Assembly (NCBI RefSeq): GCF_004769665.1
Contig: NZ_RQGG01000029.1
Span: forward strand, 1-64,000
Length of the DNA stretch: 64,000 nucleotides
Reading direction: 5' to 3'
Origin: Leptospira kemamanensis
GTDB taxonomy: Bacteria; Spirochaetota; Leptospiria; Leptospirales; Leptospiraceae
The notes beneath the pieces were generated by a model. It did no database searches and was not told the DNA's origin. It saw only the letters and a list, made by a program, of their open reading frames with translations. Each line of letters begins with the position of its first letter. Within the stretch, counting starts at the first letter, position 1. Positions 53,042 to 63,030 of the stretch are shown one piece after another. Both the position numbers and the translations under genes were made by a program.

Positions 53042-55237
53042 GTGGCAATCATTTCAAATCAAAATCGGAAATTGCATTCTTTCTTTTTAATTTTCCTCTT
53101 TTTCATAGAACTCCTATTCGCTCATCCGATAGAGGCCAAAGAAACTGTAGACCTATATTTAAAATGGTATCATCAATTCCAATTTGCTGGTTATTACACT
53201 GCTTTGGAAAAGGGATACTACCAAGAAGTGGGTTTGGATGTCAACATTCATCAAAGCACAAAAGGATTAGAAGGACTCCACCAAGTTGTTTCGGAGAAAG
53301 AAGCACGTTATGGTGTTGGAACCAACGAAGTATTATTACAGTGGCATGTTGGAAAACCAATTGTTGTGATCGCTGTCATCTTTCAACATTCACCAGCAGT
53401 TTTGATTACCAAACGAACTCATCCCAATCAAAGTATCCATGATTTGAAGGGAAAAAGACTCATGTTGACTCCACATGTTTATGAACTTCTAGCCTATCTT
53501 AAAAAAGAAAAATTAGAGTTAACGGATTTCAAAGAAATCCCACATAGTTTTCGCAGCATCGATTTAATTGAAGGTCGAGCAGATGTCATCGATGGTTATT
53601 CGACCACACAAACATATGAATTTCAAAAATCTAAAATTCCCGTGATGATTTATTCCCCAAGGACATCAGGAATTGATTTTTATGGCGATAATCTTTTCAC
53701 AAGTCAAATTGAAATTCAAAACCATCCCAACCGAGTGAAACGATTTCGAGAAGCAAGCCTTCGTGGTTGGATGTATGCAATGAAACACAAAGCTGAAATT
53801 GTGGATCTCATCTATCAAAAGTATTCTGAGAATGTTACAAAGGAACAATTGTTATATGAAGCAGAACAAATGGAGCCATTGATCCAACCAAATTTAGTAG
53901 AAATGGGATATATGTATGAAGGAAGATGGAAACATATATCGGAAGTTTATGCTGATTTTGGAATGCTTCCTAAAAATTTGAACTTAAATGGATTTTTGTA
54001 CAATCCAAATCCAAATCCGAATTATGGCTGGATTGTTTCTGTATTCGTATCAGCACTTGGATTTTTATTAGTCGCTTGGTTAATACAAAGATATCGATGG
54101 AACAAACAATATTCTGAAAATTTAAAATCAGAAGTGTTCAAAAGAACTGAAGAGTTAAAAGAAATAAATGACACTTTAGGTTCGACGAATCAAATTTTAG
54201 AATTAAAATTAAAGGAATTAAAAGAAGCAGAAGGAAAATTATTAACCTCCGAGAAGTTGGCTACGGTTGGGAATGTTACCGCAGGTATGGCACACGAAAT
54301 GAACACACCACTTGGTGCCATTGTTTCCTCGAATGGATCGATAAAAGATTTTTTTCTAAATCAATTGGAATCGATCATCAATCAACTACTTCAAGTTCCA
54401 CAGGAAGACAAAAAAAGATTTTTTGCACTGATCCATGAATACTCGCAAACACCCATTGTTTTATTAAATGGTAAAAAAGAAAGGGACTTAAAAAAAGAAC
54501 TCAAAATCAAATTGAAAACGATTTTGCCAAACAATGAAACTCAAGTGGATGATGCATTTTTGGATTTACTTTTGGAATCTTATGTCTATGGATTTGGTGA
54601 GACATTCCATGGGATTTTACAAAGTCAGAATCATAAAGAAATTTTACAATGGGGATCCAAAATCGCAAATGTATACAGATCAAATTCGATCATCACAATC
54701 GCCGCTGAAAAATCGGCTCATGTGGTAAAAACGTTAAAAAATTATCTACTCACAGATGATGTTTCACTGACAGAAGAAAGTGTGATCGATATTCGAAATG
54801 GAATCGAAACAATCCTTGCGTTGTATGATTACAATATGAACACTCGAGTGAAATTGATCAAACAATTCCATTCCACAAGGAAGTGTAAGGGGAGTCGCGA
54901 TCATCTCAATTTAGTCTGGGTGAATTTACTCAATAACGCTATGTATGCGATCTCGTATGAAGGAACGATCGAAATTCAGATCAAAGATGATGATCCATGG
55001 ATCGTAGTGAGTTTTATTGATGAAGGGATCGGGATTTCGGAAGAAATTCAGAATCGAATATTTGAACCTTTTTTTACTACGAAATCAGAAGGGGAAGGTC
55101 TTGGACTCGGTCTCGATATTTGTAGAAAGATAATTTCCAAGATGGGTGGTCAGATCCGTTTTGAAAGTCGAAAAGGATACACTCGATTTGATATATTCCT
55201 ACTCGCAAATGATGAATCTTTCACTGATGCAAATTGA
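53042..55237 (+). CDS. NMT1/THI5-type substrate-binding protein fused to a histidine kinase
   Basis: This 731-residue protein starts at the GTG at 53042. A signal peptide (LIFLFFIELLFAHP) precedes a type-II periplasmic-binding domain of the NMT1/THI5/ABC-solute family (about 35-320; YLKWYHQFQFAGYYTALEKG, GTNEVLLQWHVGKPIVVIAV, EGRADVIDGYSTTQ). A membrane helix (about 330-350; VSVFVSALGFLLVAWLI) follows, then a coiled coil and a kinase core with the phospho-His in VTAGMAHEMNTPLGAIVSSN and the HATPase motifs LNNAMYAI, DEGIGIS and GLGLDIC. The kinase is complete. It therefore senses a thiamine-precursor-like or related small molecule directly. No response regulator is adjacent. Confidence 0.88.
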   Translation: MAIISNQNRKLHSFFLIFLFFIELLFAHPIEAKETVDLYLKWYHQFQFAGYYTALEKGYYQEVGLDVNIHQSTKGLEGLHQVVSEKEARYGVGTNEVLLQWHVGKPIVVIAVIFQHSPAVLITKRTHPNQSIHDLKGKRLMLTPHVYELLAYLKKEKLELTDFKEIPHSFRSIDLIEGRADVIDGYSTTQTYEFQKSKIPVMIYSPRTSGIDFYGDNLFTSQIEIQNHPNRVKRFREASLRGWMYAMKHKAEIVDLIYQKYSENVTKEQLLYEAEQMEPLIQPNLVEMGYMYEGRWKHISEVYADFGMLPKNLNLNGFLYNPNPNPNYGWIVSVFVSALGFLLVAWLIQRYRWNKQYSENLKSEVFKRTEELKEINDTLGSTNQILELKLKELKEAEGKLLTSEKLATVGNVTAGMAHEMNTPLGAIVSSNGSIKDFFLNQLESIINQLLQVPQEDKKRFFALIHEYSQTPIVLLNGKKERDLKKELKIKLKTILPNNETQVDDAFLDLLLESYVYGFGETFHGILQSQNHKEILQWGSKIANVYRSNSIITIAAEKSAHVVKTLKNYLLTDDVSLTEESVIDIRNGIETILALYDYNMNTRVKLIKQFHSTRKCKGSRDHLNLVWVNLLNNAMYAISYEGTIEIQIKDDDPWIVVSFIDEGIGISEEIQNRIFEPFFTTKSEGEGLGLGLDICRKIISKMGGQIRFESRKGYTRFDIFLLANDESFTDAN

Positions 55238-55333
55238 AAGATGAAAACTTTATTTTTTTCTTTACAATCCGGGAGAAAGGATATCTTTTCTCTAGTTTTT
55301 CAATTTTAAAAATATTGTAAGTAGGTTAACGAT

Positions 55334-55630
55334 ATGTCATTTCAGAATGCGATCCAAGTTTGTTTTCAGAAGTATATTGATTTTAACGGCAAAGCCAAAC
55401 GACCAGAGTTTTGGTATTGGGTTGCGTTTTGTATCGCAGTGAGTTTCGGTTTAAATCTTTTTCTTCCCATTTTAGGTCTTGTGTTCTCTGTTTTGACCTT
55501 TTTACCAAGTATCAGCGTGGGAGCACGTCGATTGCACGATGTAGGAATGAGTGGTTGGTGGCAACTCATTGGTCTTACGGGAATTGGATTGTTGGTTTTA
55601 ATTTTCTTTTGGATCCAAAAAAGTAAATAA
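55334..55630 (+). CDS. DUF805 membrane protein
   Basis: This 98-residue membrane protein carries the DUF805 signature: YIDFNGKAKRPEFWYWVAFC near the start, then two or three helices, and the conserved GARRLHDVGMSGWWQLI toward the end. It is slightly shorter than the usual 110-130. Function is unknown. It is monocistronic; a repeat-like hairpin block follows. Confidence 0.9.
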   Translation: MSFQNAIQVCFQKYIDFNGKAKRPEFWYWVAFCIAVSFGLNLFLPILGLVFSVLTFLPSISVGARRLHDVGMSGWWQLIGLTGIGLLVLIFFWIQKSK

Positions 55631-55713
55631 ATACGTTTTTTGGTTTTGCTTCCATTCCTCTCGCAAGACTCGTTTAAACTTTTGTGTTTTGCGTTAGGGA
55701 CAGGAAGGGCTTG

Positions 55714-55773
55714 GTTACTTGCCATCGAACGATGGTAAGTAACGGAAGCGTTAGCGCACCCCGGAGTGGCCCG
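55714..55773. repeat. Hairpin block related to the structured repeats (copy 7)
   Basis: TTACTTGCCATCG pairs with CGATGGTAAGTAA around two bases (one G-T), then TAACG-GAAG-CGTTA forms a second hairpin and the block ends GCGCACCCCGGAGTGGCCC. The GCGCACCCCGG end resembles the end of the short-form repeats. It separates the convergent DUF805 and integrase genes. Confidence 0.55.
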
Positions 55774-55821
55774 ACCCAGATACAATCGATCAACGAATCG
55801 AAATGATTGGGAACGCCCAAT

Positions 55822-56910
55822 TTATTTTTTGGGAATTTGGTCGAGTGGGCTTTTGATATTTTCCAGGCGGCTTCTTGCTACCTTTGTATAAATTTGAGTG
55901 GTTCGGACACTTGCATGTCCTAGAAGAGTCTGAATCATCCTTAAGTCAGTTCCGAGCTCTAACAGATGTGTGGCGAAGGCATGCCGTAAACTATGGAAGG
56001 TGACTTTTTTTGTAATCTTTGCTTTAGCGGCTGCTTGGTTAAAGATCGTCTCTGCTGTGCGAATGTGTAAAGGTTTTGTTCCCATACCGGGGAACAACCA
56101 CTCGATTGATTTCACTTCGTTATAACTATACTTGAGCAATAAATTGTATTCACGCACTTTTAAGTATTCTTTGAGTTCCTCGATGAGAGAGCTCGCAAGA
56201 ACTGTGTATCGATCTTTTTTTCCTTTCCCTTGTGTGACACGGATCATGTTCCTTGTTAAATCAATGTCTTTTGTTTTTAAGTGGATGACTTCACCCACTC
56301 GTAATCCTGCTGAGTAACTTAATAGAAGTAACATTTTATGTTTTAGATTGGGAAGTGCATTGAAGATCGCCCTTGTTTCTTCGACTGATAAAACTTCCGG
56401 TAACTGTTGGTCTGTTTTGACTTTCGGGAATTTTAAGGGAAGGATTTGTTTTCGAACCACTTTAAAATAAAAAAGAAAGGCTTGCCTGGCACTTCTTAAG
56501 GTCGCGACTTTCACGGATTTTTCTTTCACTTGGTAGTCCAAAAAATTTTCGATGTCTTTTGATCTGATGTTGATAGGCAATTTCCCTGTAAAGGTTAAGA
56601 GTAGGCTTATATGTGAGTAATACGTTTTAGTTGTGCAGAGACTGAAGTTTCGTTCTCGTGCTGCCCTAAAAAAATCTTCTAGTAATCCATAATGTTTTGG
56701 AATTTCTTTGAAGTTAAAACGAATGTCATATTCTGCAAAATCAACTAACACGCGTCTTATGGTATTCTTTTCATTTGGAAAAGACCAAGTTTTTGTATCT
56801 GGATGATACAACCCTTGGGGGATGGATTTCACCAATTTCACCAAAGGTTCCGAATAGGGAAAATGTAAATGGAATCGTTTGTCCAACGCAGATAGTTTGA
56901 GTTTGATCAT
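55822..56910 (-). CDS. Tyrosine recombinase with unusual N-terminal domain
   Basis: This 362-residue recombinase has the C-terminal catalytic domain of the phage-integrase family: AGLRVGEVIHL (Arg I), QGKGKKDRYTVL (Lys), HSLRHAFATHLLELG (His-x-x-Arg II), LLGHASVRTTQIY (His and nucleophilic Tyr). A SAM-like core-binding domain lies at about 80-165. The first 60 residues hold FPYSEPLVKLVKSIPQGLYH then DTKTWSFPNEKN, a pattern like the HARP/SMARCAL1 N-terminal module that binds DNA. That domain is rare in recombinases. No IntI-specific insert is seen. No phage genes adjoin, so it may be a stand-alone or resident integrase. Confidence 0.85.
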   Translation of the reverse strand: MIKLKLSALDKRFHLHFPYSEPLVKLVKSIPQGLYHPDTKTWSFPNEKNTIRRVLVDFAEYDIRFNFKEIPKHYGLLEDFFRAARERNFSLCTTKTYYSHISLLLTFTGKLPINIRSKDIENFLDYQVKEKSVKVATLRSARQAFLFYFKVVRKQILPLKFPKVKTDQQLPEVLSVEETRAIFNALPNLKHKMLLLLSYSAGLRVGEVIHLKTKDIDLTRNMIRVTQGKGKKDRYTVLASSLIEELKEYLKVREYNLLLKYSYNEVKSIEWLFPGMGTKPLHIRTAETIFNQAAAKAKITKKVTFHSLRHAFATHLLELGTDLRMIQTLLGHASVRTTQIYTKVARSRLENIKSPLDQIPKK

Positions 56911-57053
56911 AAATCACCTAACCTAGTGTATTAACTGCTATAGGTGGTGAGATAAACGAATGGTTCTCGGATCTCTTGGCTTTTTGTCCTGAATTCAGTG
57001 GGAAAGTTCTGAATTTGAGGGTTATGTGGTTTGGGGTTTGTGCGGAATACAAT

Positions 57054-57075
57054 CCCCGCCCTCATTTGGGTGGGG
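57054..57075. repeat. GC-rich hairpin upstream of the recombinase
   Basis: CCCCGCCC pairs with GGGTGGGG (one G-T) around TCATTT. It lies 144 bp upstream of the recombinase, in a region (56911-57205) that otherwise carries no gene. The flanking sequence is unusually GC-rich and could be a recombination site. Confidence 0.4.
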
Positions 57076-57205
57076 CTCTAGACCCGCCACCCAATACGCT
57101 CCCTCTATCACGTCACAGGGAAACAGGCAAATGAAAAGGGAATTGTTCCGATTTTTTTCTTGGAAAGTTCACCCTTTCGCAGAGACTGCAATCTTTAGGA
57201 GATAT

Positions 57206-57421
57206 ATGAATTTAATCACTGTCGGACTAGGAATCTTTTTTATCCTGTATGGAATCACAACCTTTGTTTTGCGACTCTACAAACCGAGTTTTTTTTGGAA
57301 ATTGGAACCAATGAAACAAAAATGGGGCGAAAAAAGAGGATACTACGTCCACGTTTTCAGTTATTCGATTTTGCCAGTGATCCTCGGCATCGTTTACACC
57401 GTATTAGGTGTGAGAGGATAA
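57206..57421 (+). CDS. Small membrane protein, unknown
   Basis: This 71-residue protein starts at the ATG at 57206, preceded by TTAGGAG. It has two membrane helices: LITVGLGIFFILYGITTFVLRL and FSYSILPVILGIVYTVLGV, separated by a positively charged loop (KPSFFWKLEPMKQKWGEKRG). An ORF from 57026 is open but has no ribosome site and no relation to this pattern. Small conserved-looking membrane proteins of this size are common in Leptospira. Function unknown. Confidence 0.6.
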   Translation: MNLITVGLGIFFILYGITTFVLRLYKPSFFWKLEPMKQKWGEKRGYYVHVFSYSILPVILGIVYTVLGVRG

Positions 57422-57448
57422 ATCAAACGACATATGATTTAGAGGAGT

Positions 57449-57557
57449 GGGGCGCCTCCCATTCGAATTGAGATCAGACTCATACTCTAGATTGGACCGG
57501 GCCCTCCGCTCCAATCTTTCTCTTTCGAGAAAGGATTTCCGCTAGGGTCCCTGGCGC
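57449..57557 (+). repeat. Structured intergenic repeat, long form (copy 8)
   Basis: It begins GGGCGCCTCCC, continues ATTGGACCGGGCCCTCCGCT, the core CCAATCTTTCTCTTTCGAGA, AAGGATTTCCGCT and ends CCCTGGCGC. The terminal stem is GCGCC/GGCGC here instead of GCACC/GGTGC as in copies 3-5: both sides changed. It ends 10 bp from the stop codon of nadB. Confidence 0.85.
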
Positions 57558-57566
57558 AAGATTCGG

Positions 57567-59168
57567 TTATAATTTATGAGAGAGAATTGTATCTTGTCTG
57601 GAAGGAGTTCTATCTTCTGGATAATCTGTACTATAATGAAGTCCACGACTTTCCTTTCGTAGTAACGCCGATCGAACAATTAACTCTGCTACCTTTACTA
57701 AATTACGAAGTTCTAATAGTCCAATAGAGACTGTGGTACGATTGTAATAATCTTTTACTTCTTCTGAGATGAGTTTTAAGCGGCGAAGGGCTCGTTCCAA
57801 ACGCATATCAGACCGAACAATTCCCACATAATTACTCATAATGGTTTTGATTTCGATTAAGTCATGAGAGATGAGCACCCATTCTTCTGTATTGGTTGTG
57901 CCTTCTTTGTTCCAATCAGGAATCAAATCTGTTTCACTAGAATAACTCAATTTTCCTTGTGACCGTATGTCTTCTGCTATGCGATGAGAAAAAACTAAAC
58001 ATTCCAACAAACTATTCGAAGCCAGTCGATTGCCCCCGTGAACTCCCGTACAAGTGGTTTCTCCACAGGCATATAAATCAGCGATATTGGTTCTTCCCAG
58101 TAAATCAGTAGCGACTCCACCACACATATAGTGAGCCGCAGGAACTACAGGAATCGGATCGGTTGTGATATCAATCCCCAGTTTTTTGCAACGTTCGTAG
58201 ATAGAAGGAAAATGGCTTATGATATCATTGGCAGGGCGATGTGTGATATCCAATAGGACATGAGGTTCCCCTCTTTTTTTCATCGTATCATCAATCGCAC
58301 GAGCAACGATATCTCTTGGTGCCAGTTCCCCCATCTCATGGTAGTCTTTCATAAAAGGTCGACCACTGATTTCGCGAAGGATTCCTCCGTGGCCTCGAAC
58401 TGCTTCCGAAATTAAAAAACTATTCCCTTGTTCATGAAACAAGGATGTAGGATGGAATTGATAAAATTCCATATTTTTGACAATGGCACCTGCTCGGTAA
58501 GCACTGGCTACACCATCTCCAGTTGCTATATTGGGATTGGTTGTGTGAAGGTAAACTTGACCCGCACCACCTGTTGCCAAAATCGTTTTTTTTGCAAGCA
58601 CCGGGAATACTTCACCTGTTTCTGTATCTACGATATAAGCTCCGTAACAACGTAATGGCAGATTTTCTTTGTTCTTTAAATGGTGTTTGGTGATTAGATC
58701 AACACAAGCATGGTTTTCTAAAATTTGGATGTTTTTGTTGGCATGGACATGATCAAGTAACGACTGTTCAACGGCGCTTCCTGTTCTATCAAGTGAATGG
58801 ATGATTCGATTTTTGCTATGACCACCTTCGCGAGCCAAATCCAATTCACCGGTTTGGTTTCTGGTAAAAGGAACACCTAAGTCTAAAAGTTCTTTGACTC
58901 GAGTGGGACCTTCTTCTACTAAAACTCGGACGGCCTCGGGATCACATAAACCTGCTCCTGATTCTAAAGTATCTTTGATATGTTCTTCAAATTTATCTTT
59001 ATCATCAAAAACAGATGCAATCCCACCTTGGGCATAATTAGTATTCGATTCGTAATCAGCTTTTTTGGTAACAACAACAACGGTACCAAGTGGAGCCAAT
59101 TTTAATGCGGTAAAGAGTCCACTCACTCCGCTGCCAATGATCAAAAAATCTGATTTAATTCGTGTCAC
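57567..59168 (-). CDS. nadB: L-aspartate oxidase
   Basis: This 533-residue flavoenzyme oxidises L-aspartate to iminoaspartate, the first step of NAD synthesis. It has the FAD-binding start [18 protein letters not shown], the substrate loop [15 protein letters not shown], the catalytic FHPTSLF region and the late FAD motif [24 protein letters not shown]. The helical C-terminal domain (about 430-533) is intact. nadA and nadC are not adjacent. It runs leftward, with a structured repeat just beyond its stop codon. Confidence 0.97.
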   Translation of the reverse strand: MTRIKSDFLIIGSGVSGLFTALKLAPLGTVVVVTKKADYESNTNYAQGGIASVFDDKDKFEEHIKDTLESGAGLCDPEAVRVLVEEGPTRVKELLDLGVPFTRNQTGELDLAREGGHSKNRIIHSLDRTGSAVEQSLLDHVHANKNIQILENHACVDLITKHHLKNKENLPLRCYGAYIVDTETGEVFPVLAKKTILATGGAGQVYLHTTNPNIATGDGVASAYRAGAIVKNMEFYQFHPTSLFHEQGNSFLISEAVRGHGGILREISGRPFMKDYHEMGELAPRDIVARAIDDTMKKRGEPHVLLDITHRPANDIISHFPSIYERCKKLGIDITTDPIPVVPAAHYMCGGVATDLLGRTNIADLYACGETTCTGVHGGNRLASNSLLECLVFSHRIAEDIRSQGKLSYSSETDLIPDWNKEGTTNTEEWVLISHDLIEIKTIMSNYVGIVRSDMRLERALRRLKLISEEVKDYYNRTTVSIGLLELRNLVKVAELIVRSALLRKESRGLHYSTDYPEDRTPSRQDTILSHKL

Positions 59169-59219
59169 ATTGTATCCAATTCAATTCTATTTCAAACAAC
59201 CAAAATTCAAATAGTGACT

Positions 59220-61061
59220 CTATTTTGAATTTAACATACCTTCAATGTAATCCAAACTACGAATCAACATGTAATCAGGTTTAATCGCATCATTGGAATG
59301 TTCTTTGAGGTAACTATCTGCTTTTCCATTTTTCTTAGCGTATTCTTTGATTGCGTTTAAGTTAAACTTAGATTTCACAACACCTTCGTGAGGGATCAGT
59401 GGTAAGTGATTCCACATATCTTCTTCTCGGTATCGGAAAGGAAAAGATCCATCAGCTTCTTCTGAAACTTCGATATCTGGAGAAACACCAACTACTTGGA
59501 TGGTTTTTCCGGAAGGAGAGTAGTAGCGAGCGTTAGTGATTTTTAAAAGGTAATTTGGGTTATTGTCCAAATGTTTTAAAGTTTGTACAGTTGCTTTTCC
59601 AAACGTACGTTCTCCAAGTAGGATTCCTCTTCCATGGTGTTGGATGGCACTTGCAACAATTTCAGAAGCAGAAGCAGATTTGGAATTCATCAATATCGCT
59701 AACGGAAGTTTTGTGATGTCTTTGATTTTTGCATATTTTTCATCGTCACTTCGACCAGGAGTTCTTGTGGAAACAATCACACCCTTTTCGATGAACATAT
59801 CAGCGATATCCACAGCTAAATCTAAAAATCCACCAGAGTTTCCGCGAAGGTCGAGGATCAACGCCTTTAAAGGTTTTCCATTTTCTTTGGCAGTGCGTTC
59901 CATTTCGGCATATGCTTCTGCGATTTGTGTGTCAATTGGAGGTTCGCCATTCCCTGGTTTCACAAATCCCGTAAGTTTGATATAAGCGACTTGTGGATTT
60001 TCTTTTACGAGATGGTAAGTTACGTTTTTGATCGTGATTTTATCACGAACTACTTCGATATCAATTTTACCCGTGTTTCCTTTTCTGGAAATGGTTAACA
60101 CCACTTTGGTGGCCTTTGGGCCTTTGATTTTTTTGACGACTTTATCGAGTGAAAGGTTTTTGATGAGTTTTCCATCAACTGCAACGATACTATCGCCACT
60201 CCGAATTCCCGCACGAAGCGCTGGACTTCCTTCTAACGGATTTTCAACGATGACTTCACGGCTTCCACCACCAGAAAGGATGGCACCGATCCCTTCAAAG
60301 GAGCCATCACTAATTTTGGACATGGACTCTTCCCAAACTTCTTCCAAAAATACATTGGAATGTGGATCCAAAGAATTTAAATATCCATTGGCTGCGGCAA
60401 CAAATACTTGTTCCATGCGGAATTCTTTTTTGTCTTCTTCCTCTTCTTCAGGAAGTTCACCATCGAGTTCCACTAGACCTTTTAGAACAGGAGTTTTGTA
60501 TTTTTCTAAATTGTCATTGATGTAAGTGATGACTCGATCAAATTCTTTCCGTGAAAAATTGATTTCTTCCCAACGAGCTGAAATCACTGATTTTTTTAAT
60601 TTCTCTTTTTCAATGAGTTTTTTCAGTTCTGCATCAGAGAGTTTTCTGTTTTCGTTTTTTTTCCGTTTTTCTTTTTGGATTTTTTCTACCTGCGCATAGT
60701 CAGGATCAAAAATCACAAACTTATCGGAAGGAGAGATTTTGAAAGTGGAACCTGGCCAGAGGTCTTCCTTTTCATCATACTTTTCTCTTTCTTTGAAATA
60801 ACTTTCTGGATAAATATAGAGTGGGTGAGGCAAACTCAACGCCGCAAAACTAGCAGCATCGGTGTAAGCGCGGTTTACATTGATGTGTTTGTCAATGTAC
60901 AATTTGTCTACTGTCCGAATGACAGTCTCAAAATCTTTATAATCAAATTTCGTTTCGGTTTTTTGCGCTTTTTTCGCTTCTGGTTCGCAGGAAATAAACC
61001 CAACTGGGAGGGCAAAACTAAGTAGTGTCAAAAAGGATAGTAGATAAACAAATCGTTTCAA
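59220..61061 (-). CDS. Tail-specific (C-terminal processing) protease, S41
   Basis: This 613-residue exported protease has a signal peptide with a possible lipoprotein-type end ([13 protein letters not shown]). Residues about 30-215 are a helical N-terminal region with charged repeats ([20 protein letters not shown]). A PDZ domain follows (about 250-350; [40 protein letters not shown]). The S41 catalytic part has the nucleophile in [13 protein letters not shown] and the lysine in [11 protein letters not shown]. It resembles Prc-type tail-specific proteases in the N-terminal extension, and degrades periplasmic proteins after recognising their C-termini. It is monocistronic. Confidence 0.93.
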   Translation of the reverse strand: MKRFVYLLSFLTLLSFALPVGFISCEPEAKKAQKTETKFDYKDFETVIRTVDKLYIDKHINVNRAYTDAASFAALSLPHPLYIYPESYFKEREKYDEKEDLWPGSTFKISPSDKFVIFDPDYAQVEKIQKEKRKKNENRKLSDAELKKLIEKEKLKKSVISARWEEINFSRKEFDRVITYINDNLEKYKTPVLKGLVELDGELPEEEEEDKKEFRMEQVFVAAANGYLNSLDPHSNVFLEEVWEESMSKISDGSFEGIGAILSGGGSREVIVENPLEGSPALRAGIRSGDSIVAVDGKLIKNLSLDKVVKKIKGPKATKVVLTISRKGNTGKIDIEVVRDKITIKNVTYHLVKENPQVAYIKLTGFVKPGNGEPPIDTQIAEAYAEMERTAKENGKPLKALILDLRGNSGGFLDLAVDIADMFIEKGVIVSTRTPGRSDDEKYAKIKDITKLPLAILMNSKSASASEIVASAIQHHGRGILLGERTFGKATVQTLKHLDNNPNYLLKITNARYYSPSGKTIQVVGVSPDIEVSEEADGSFPFRYREEDMWNHLPLIPHEGVVKSKFNLNAIKEYAKKNGKADSYLKEHSNDAIKPDYMLIRSLDYIEGMLNSK

Positions 61062-61173
61062 GGGATCTCTCGTAAAGTGGATAGATTATCCTAAGAATTT
61101 CCGAATTTCCAGTGTAGGCAACACAAAAAAAATTGGGACAAAACTAGGACACACGTATATCATAGACGGTGGC

Positions 61174-62178
61174 ATGCCCATATTCGTTGTCCTGATTTTT
61201 GCCCTTTCTCTCGGGTTTTGTACCTCGGAACCTGAAAAGAATCCCAATCGTGATCCTTACAGTTTGGAGACATTACTTTTTTTAGAAGAGGTGTTACTGG
61301 ATGTCTGGGAAAATCCTTCGGCAAAAGAAGAAGCAATGTCTCGGCTAAGATATGTTTGCCGAACAAAAGATACCGATGATGGGTATTTATGTTATATGTG
61401 GGGACTTTTGGAATTCCAACGAGGGAATTACAATGAGAGTTACACGGGTTTTCGAAAGGCCTTGGACAAAAGTCCAAATGATACCCTATACAAGAATATG
61501 TTGCGGATCGCCGCTGAAAAGTCGGGAAACTTATCAGATTTAAAAGCCCACTCGTATGATGGAGAGGTACTTGCCACTCTTTCGGAACTACAAAAGGAAT
61601 GCCAGGAAGGAAAAACGAGTGTCTATCCTAAGTTTCAATTCCTGATCGGTCGTGGAGTTTTTACCAAGGAATCATTGAAACGAGGTTCGTTTGTTTCCTG
61701 TTACCAATCCTTGGAGACTTCCGAACAAACTGCACTCTTAAAAGAAGTCAAACAAGCAAATGTCTCCTATAAAGAGAGACTGATTGCCGACCAAATGAAA
61801 TCAGATCCTTTTACCAAAATTTGGGACACATCTAGTTATCATAGAGGTGACACAGGAAAGGAAATGGTGGGTGCCACATCCGGTGCCGTGACTGCAAGTG
61901 TCAGCTCTACTGCTGAGACAAATTCCCAATCCAGTTTGTCATCCAGGTCTCAAACTCTCGTGACCGATGCTTGGCGAAAAGTAAAACAAGCATCTATTTC
62001 TGGAAACGAAGCCCAAGCCAAAGAGGCGTTGAAACAATTTCTTTCCGAGGTGCAATCTTCCAAAAAAAAGGGAAAGTCAGAAGCGATGATGGCAACCGCT
62101 TTAGAAAGAGCTGCCAAACTTTTACTCGAACAAGACCCTCAGTATGTCAAAATTCGTTCCCTTGCGAAAGAACTTTGA
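61174..62178 (+). CDS. TPR-containing lipoprotein
   Basis: This 334-residue lipoprotein has the signal PIFVVLIFALSLGFC, with cysteine at about residue 16. Residues about 65-120 contain one or two TPR units (CYMWGLLEFQRGNYNESYTG, FRKALDKSPNDTLYKNMLRI). The middle region is mixed; a low-complexity Ser/Thr stretch (about 238-262; SSTAETNSQSSLSSRSQ) links to a helical end with AQAKEALKQFLSEVQSS and [18 protein letters not shown]. It is divergent from the protease. Its 3' end overlaps the 3' end of pdxJ by 32 bp. Function unknown. Confidence 0.75.
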   Translation: MPIFVVLIFALSLGFCTSEPEKNPNRDPYSLETLLFLEEVLLDVWENPSAKEEAMSRLRYVCRTKDTDDGYLCYMWGLLEFQRGNYNESYTGFRKALDKSPNDTLYKNMLRIAAEKSGNLSDLKAHSYDGEVLATLSELQKECQEGKTSVYPKFQFLIGRGVFTKESLKRGSFVSCYQSLETSEQTALLKEVKQANVSYKERLIADQMKSDPFTKIWDTSSYHRGDTGKEMVGATSGAVTASVSSTAETNSQSSLSSRSQTLVTDAWRKVKQASISGNEAQAKEALKQFLSEVQSSKKKGKSEAMMATALERAAKLLLEQDPQYVKIRSLAKEL

Positions 62179-62947
62179 GATAGTCTTTTACCGTTTTTTC
62201 TAAACCATCCACAAGGCTTTGCGAAATCAACCTGTGGCCAATGGAAACTTCGGCTAAATGAGGGAGTTTCGCAAACACTGACAAATTATTTGTATCTAAA
62301 TCATGTCCGGCATTGACAGCTAACCCCAGTTTGTTTGCCTCCAAAGCTGCTTTTTCATATGTGGCAAAGATTTGGATTCCTTCTTTTGTCGATTGATCGT
62401 AAGCATGAGCAAAAGGTCCCGTATAGAGTTCAATTCGTTCGGCTCCTAAAGCGACAACTTGGTCATAAAAACGAAAATCAGTTTCCATAAACAAGGATAC
62501 TCGAATCCCAGCTTCTCGGATGGTTTTTACGATTGGTTGTAATTGGGCAAAGGTTTTGGGATCACGAAAATCAAAACCATGATCCGAGGTGATTTCCCCA
62601 GGTTTTACTGGAACGAGTGTGGCCTGGTCCGGTTTTGCCGAAAGGACTAGTTCCAAAAAACGTTCACTAGGTTCGCCCTCGATATTGTATTCTTTTTTAG
62701 AAATTCCTAATTTAGTAATTTTTTGATTGTAAGACTTCAAAAACTCCTGTAATTCGAATACATCTTGTTTGGTGATATGCCTTTCGTCTGAACGAGGGTG
62801 AACAGTGATTCCATGAGCCCCCGAATCCAGTATGAGTTCTGATAATTGGAGGAGATTGGGAAGGTTTCCCCCACGAGAATTGCGGAGAGTGGCGATCTTA
62901 TTGACATTGACACTTAATTGGGTCATAGGAAAAAAAAAACTTTTCAT
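62147..62947 (-). CDS. pdxJ: Pyridoxine 5'-phosphate synthase
   Basis: This TIM-barrel enzyme (266 residues; 259 from the internal ATG at 62926) condenses 1-deoxyxylulose-5-phosphate with 3-amino-2-oxopropyl phosphate to form pyridoxine phosphate. Signatures are [53 protein letters not shown], and [12 protein letters not shown] near residue 223. The conserved acid in EGEP is also present. It is longer than most PdxJ (about 240), mostly by N-terminal residues, so the 62926 start is plausible too. Convergent with the TPR lipoprotein. Confidence 0.95.
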   Translation of the reverse strand: MKSFFFPMTQLSVNVNKIATLRNSRGGNLPNLLQLSELILDSGAHGITVHPRSDERHITKQDVFELQEFLKSYNQKITKLGISKKEYNIEGEPSERFLELVLSAKPDQATLVPVKPGEITSDHGFDFRDPKTFAQLQPIVKTIREAGIRVSLFMETDFRFYDQVVALGAERIELYTGPFAHAYDQSTKEGIQIFATYEKAALEANKLGLAVNAGHDLDTNNLSVFAKLPHLAEVSIGHRLISQSLVDGLEKTVKDYLKVLSQGNEF

Positions 62948-63030
62948 TAATTTTCATCCAGGAGAAAACCGTCCAATTTCAAAAAGGTTGTCCCAGAGAG
63001 GGGATTCCCAAAACTGTCAAAAGTACGTTT

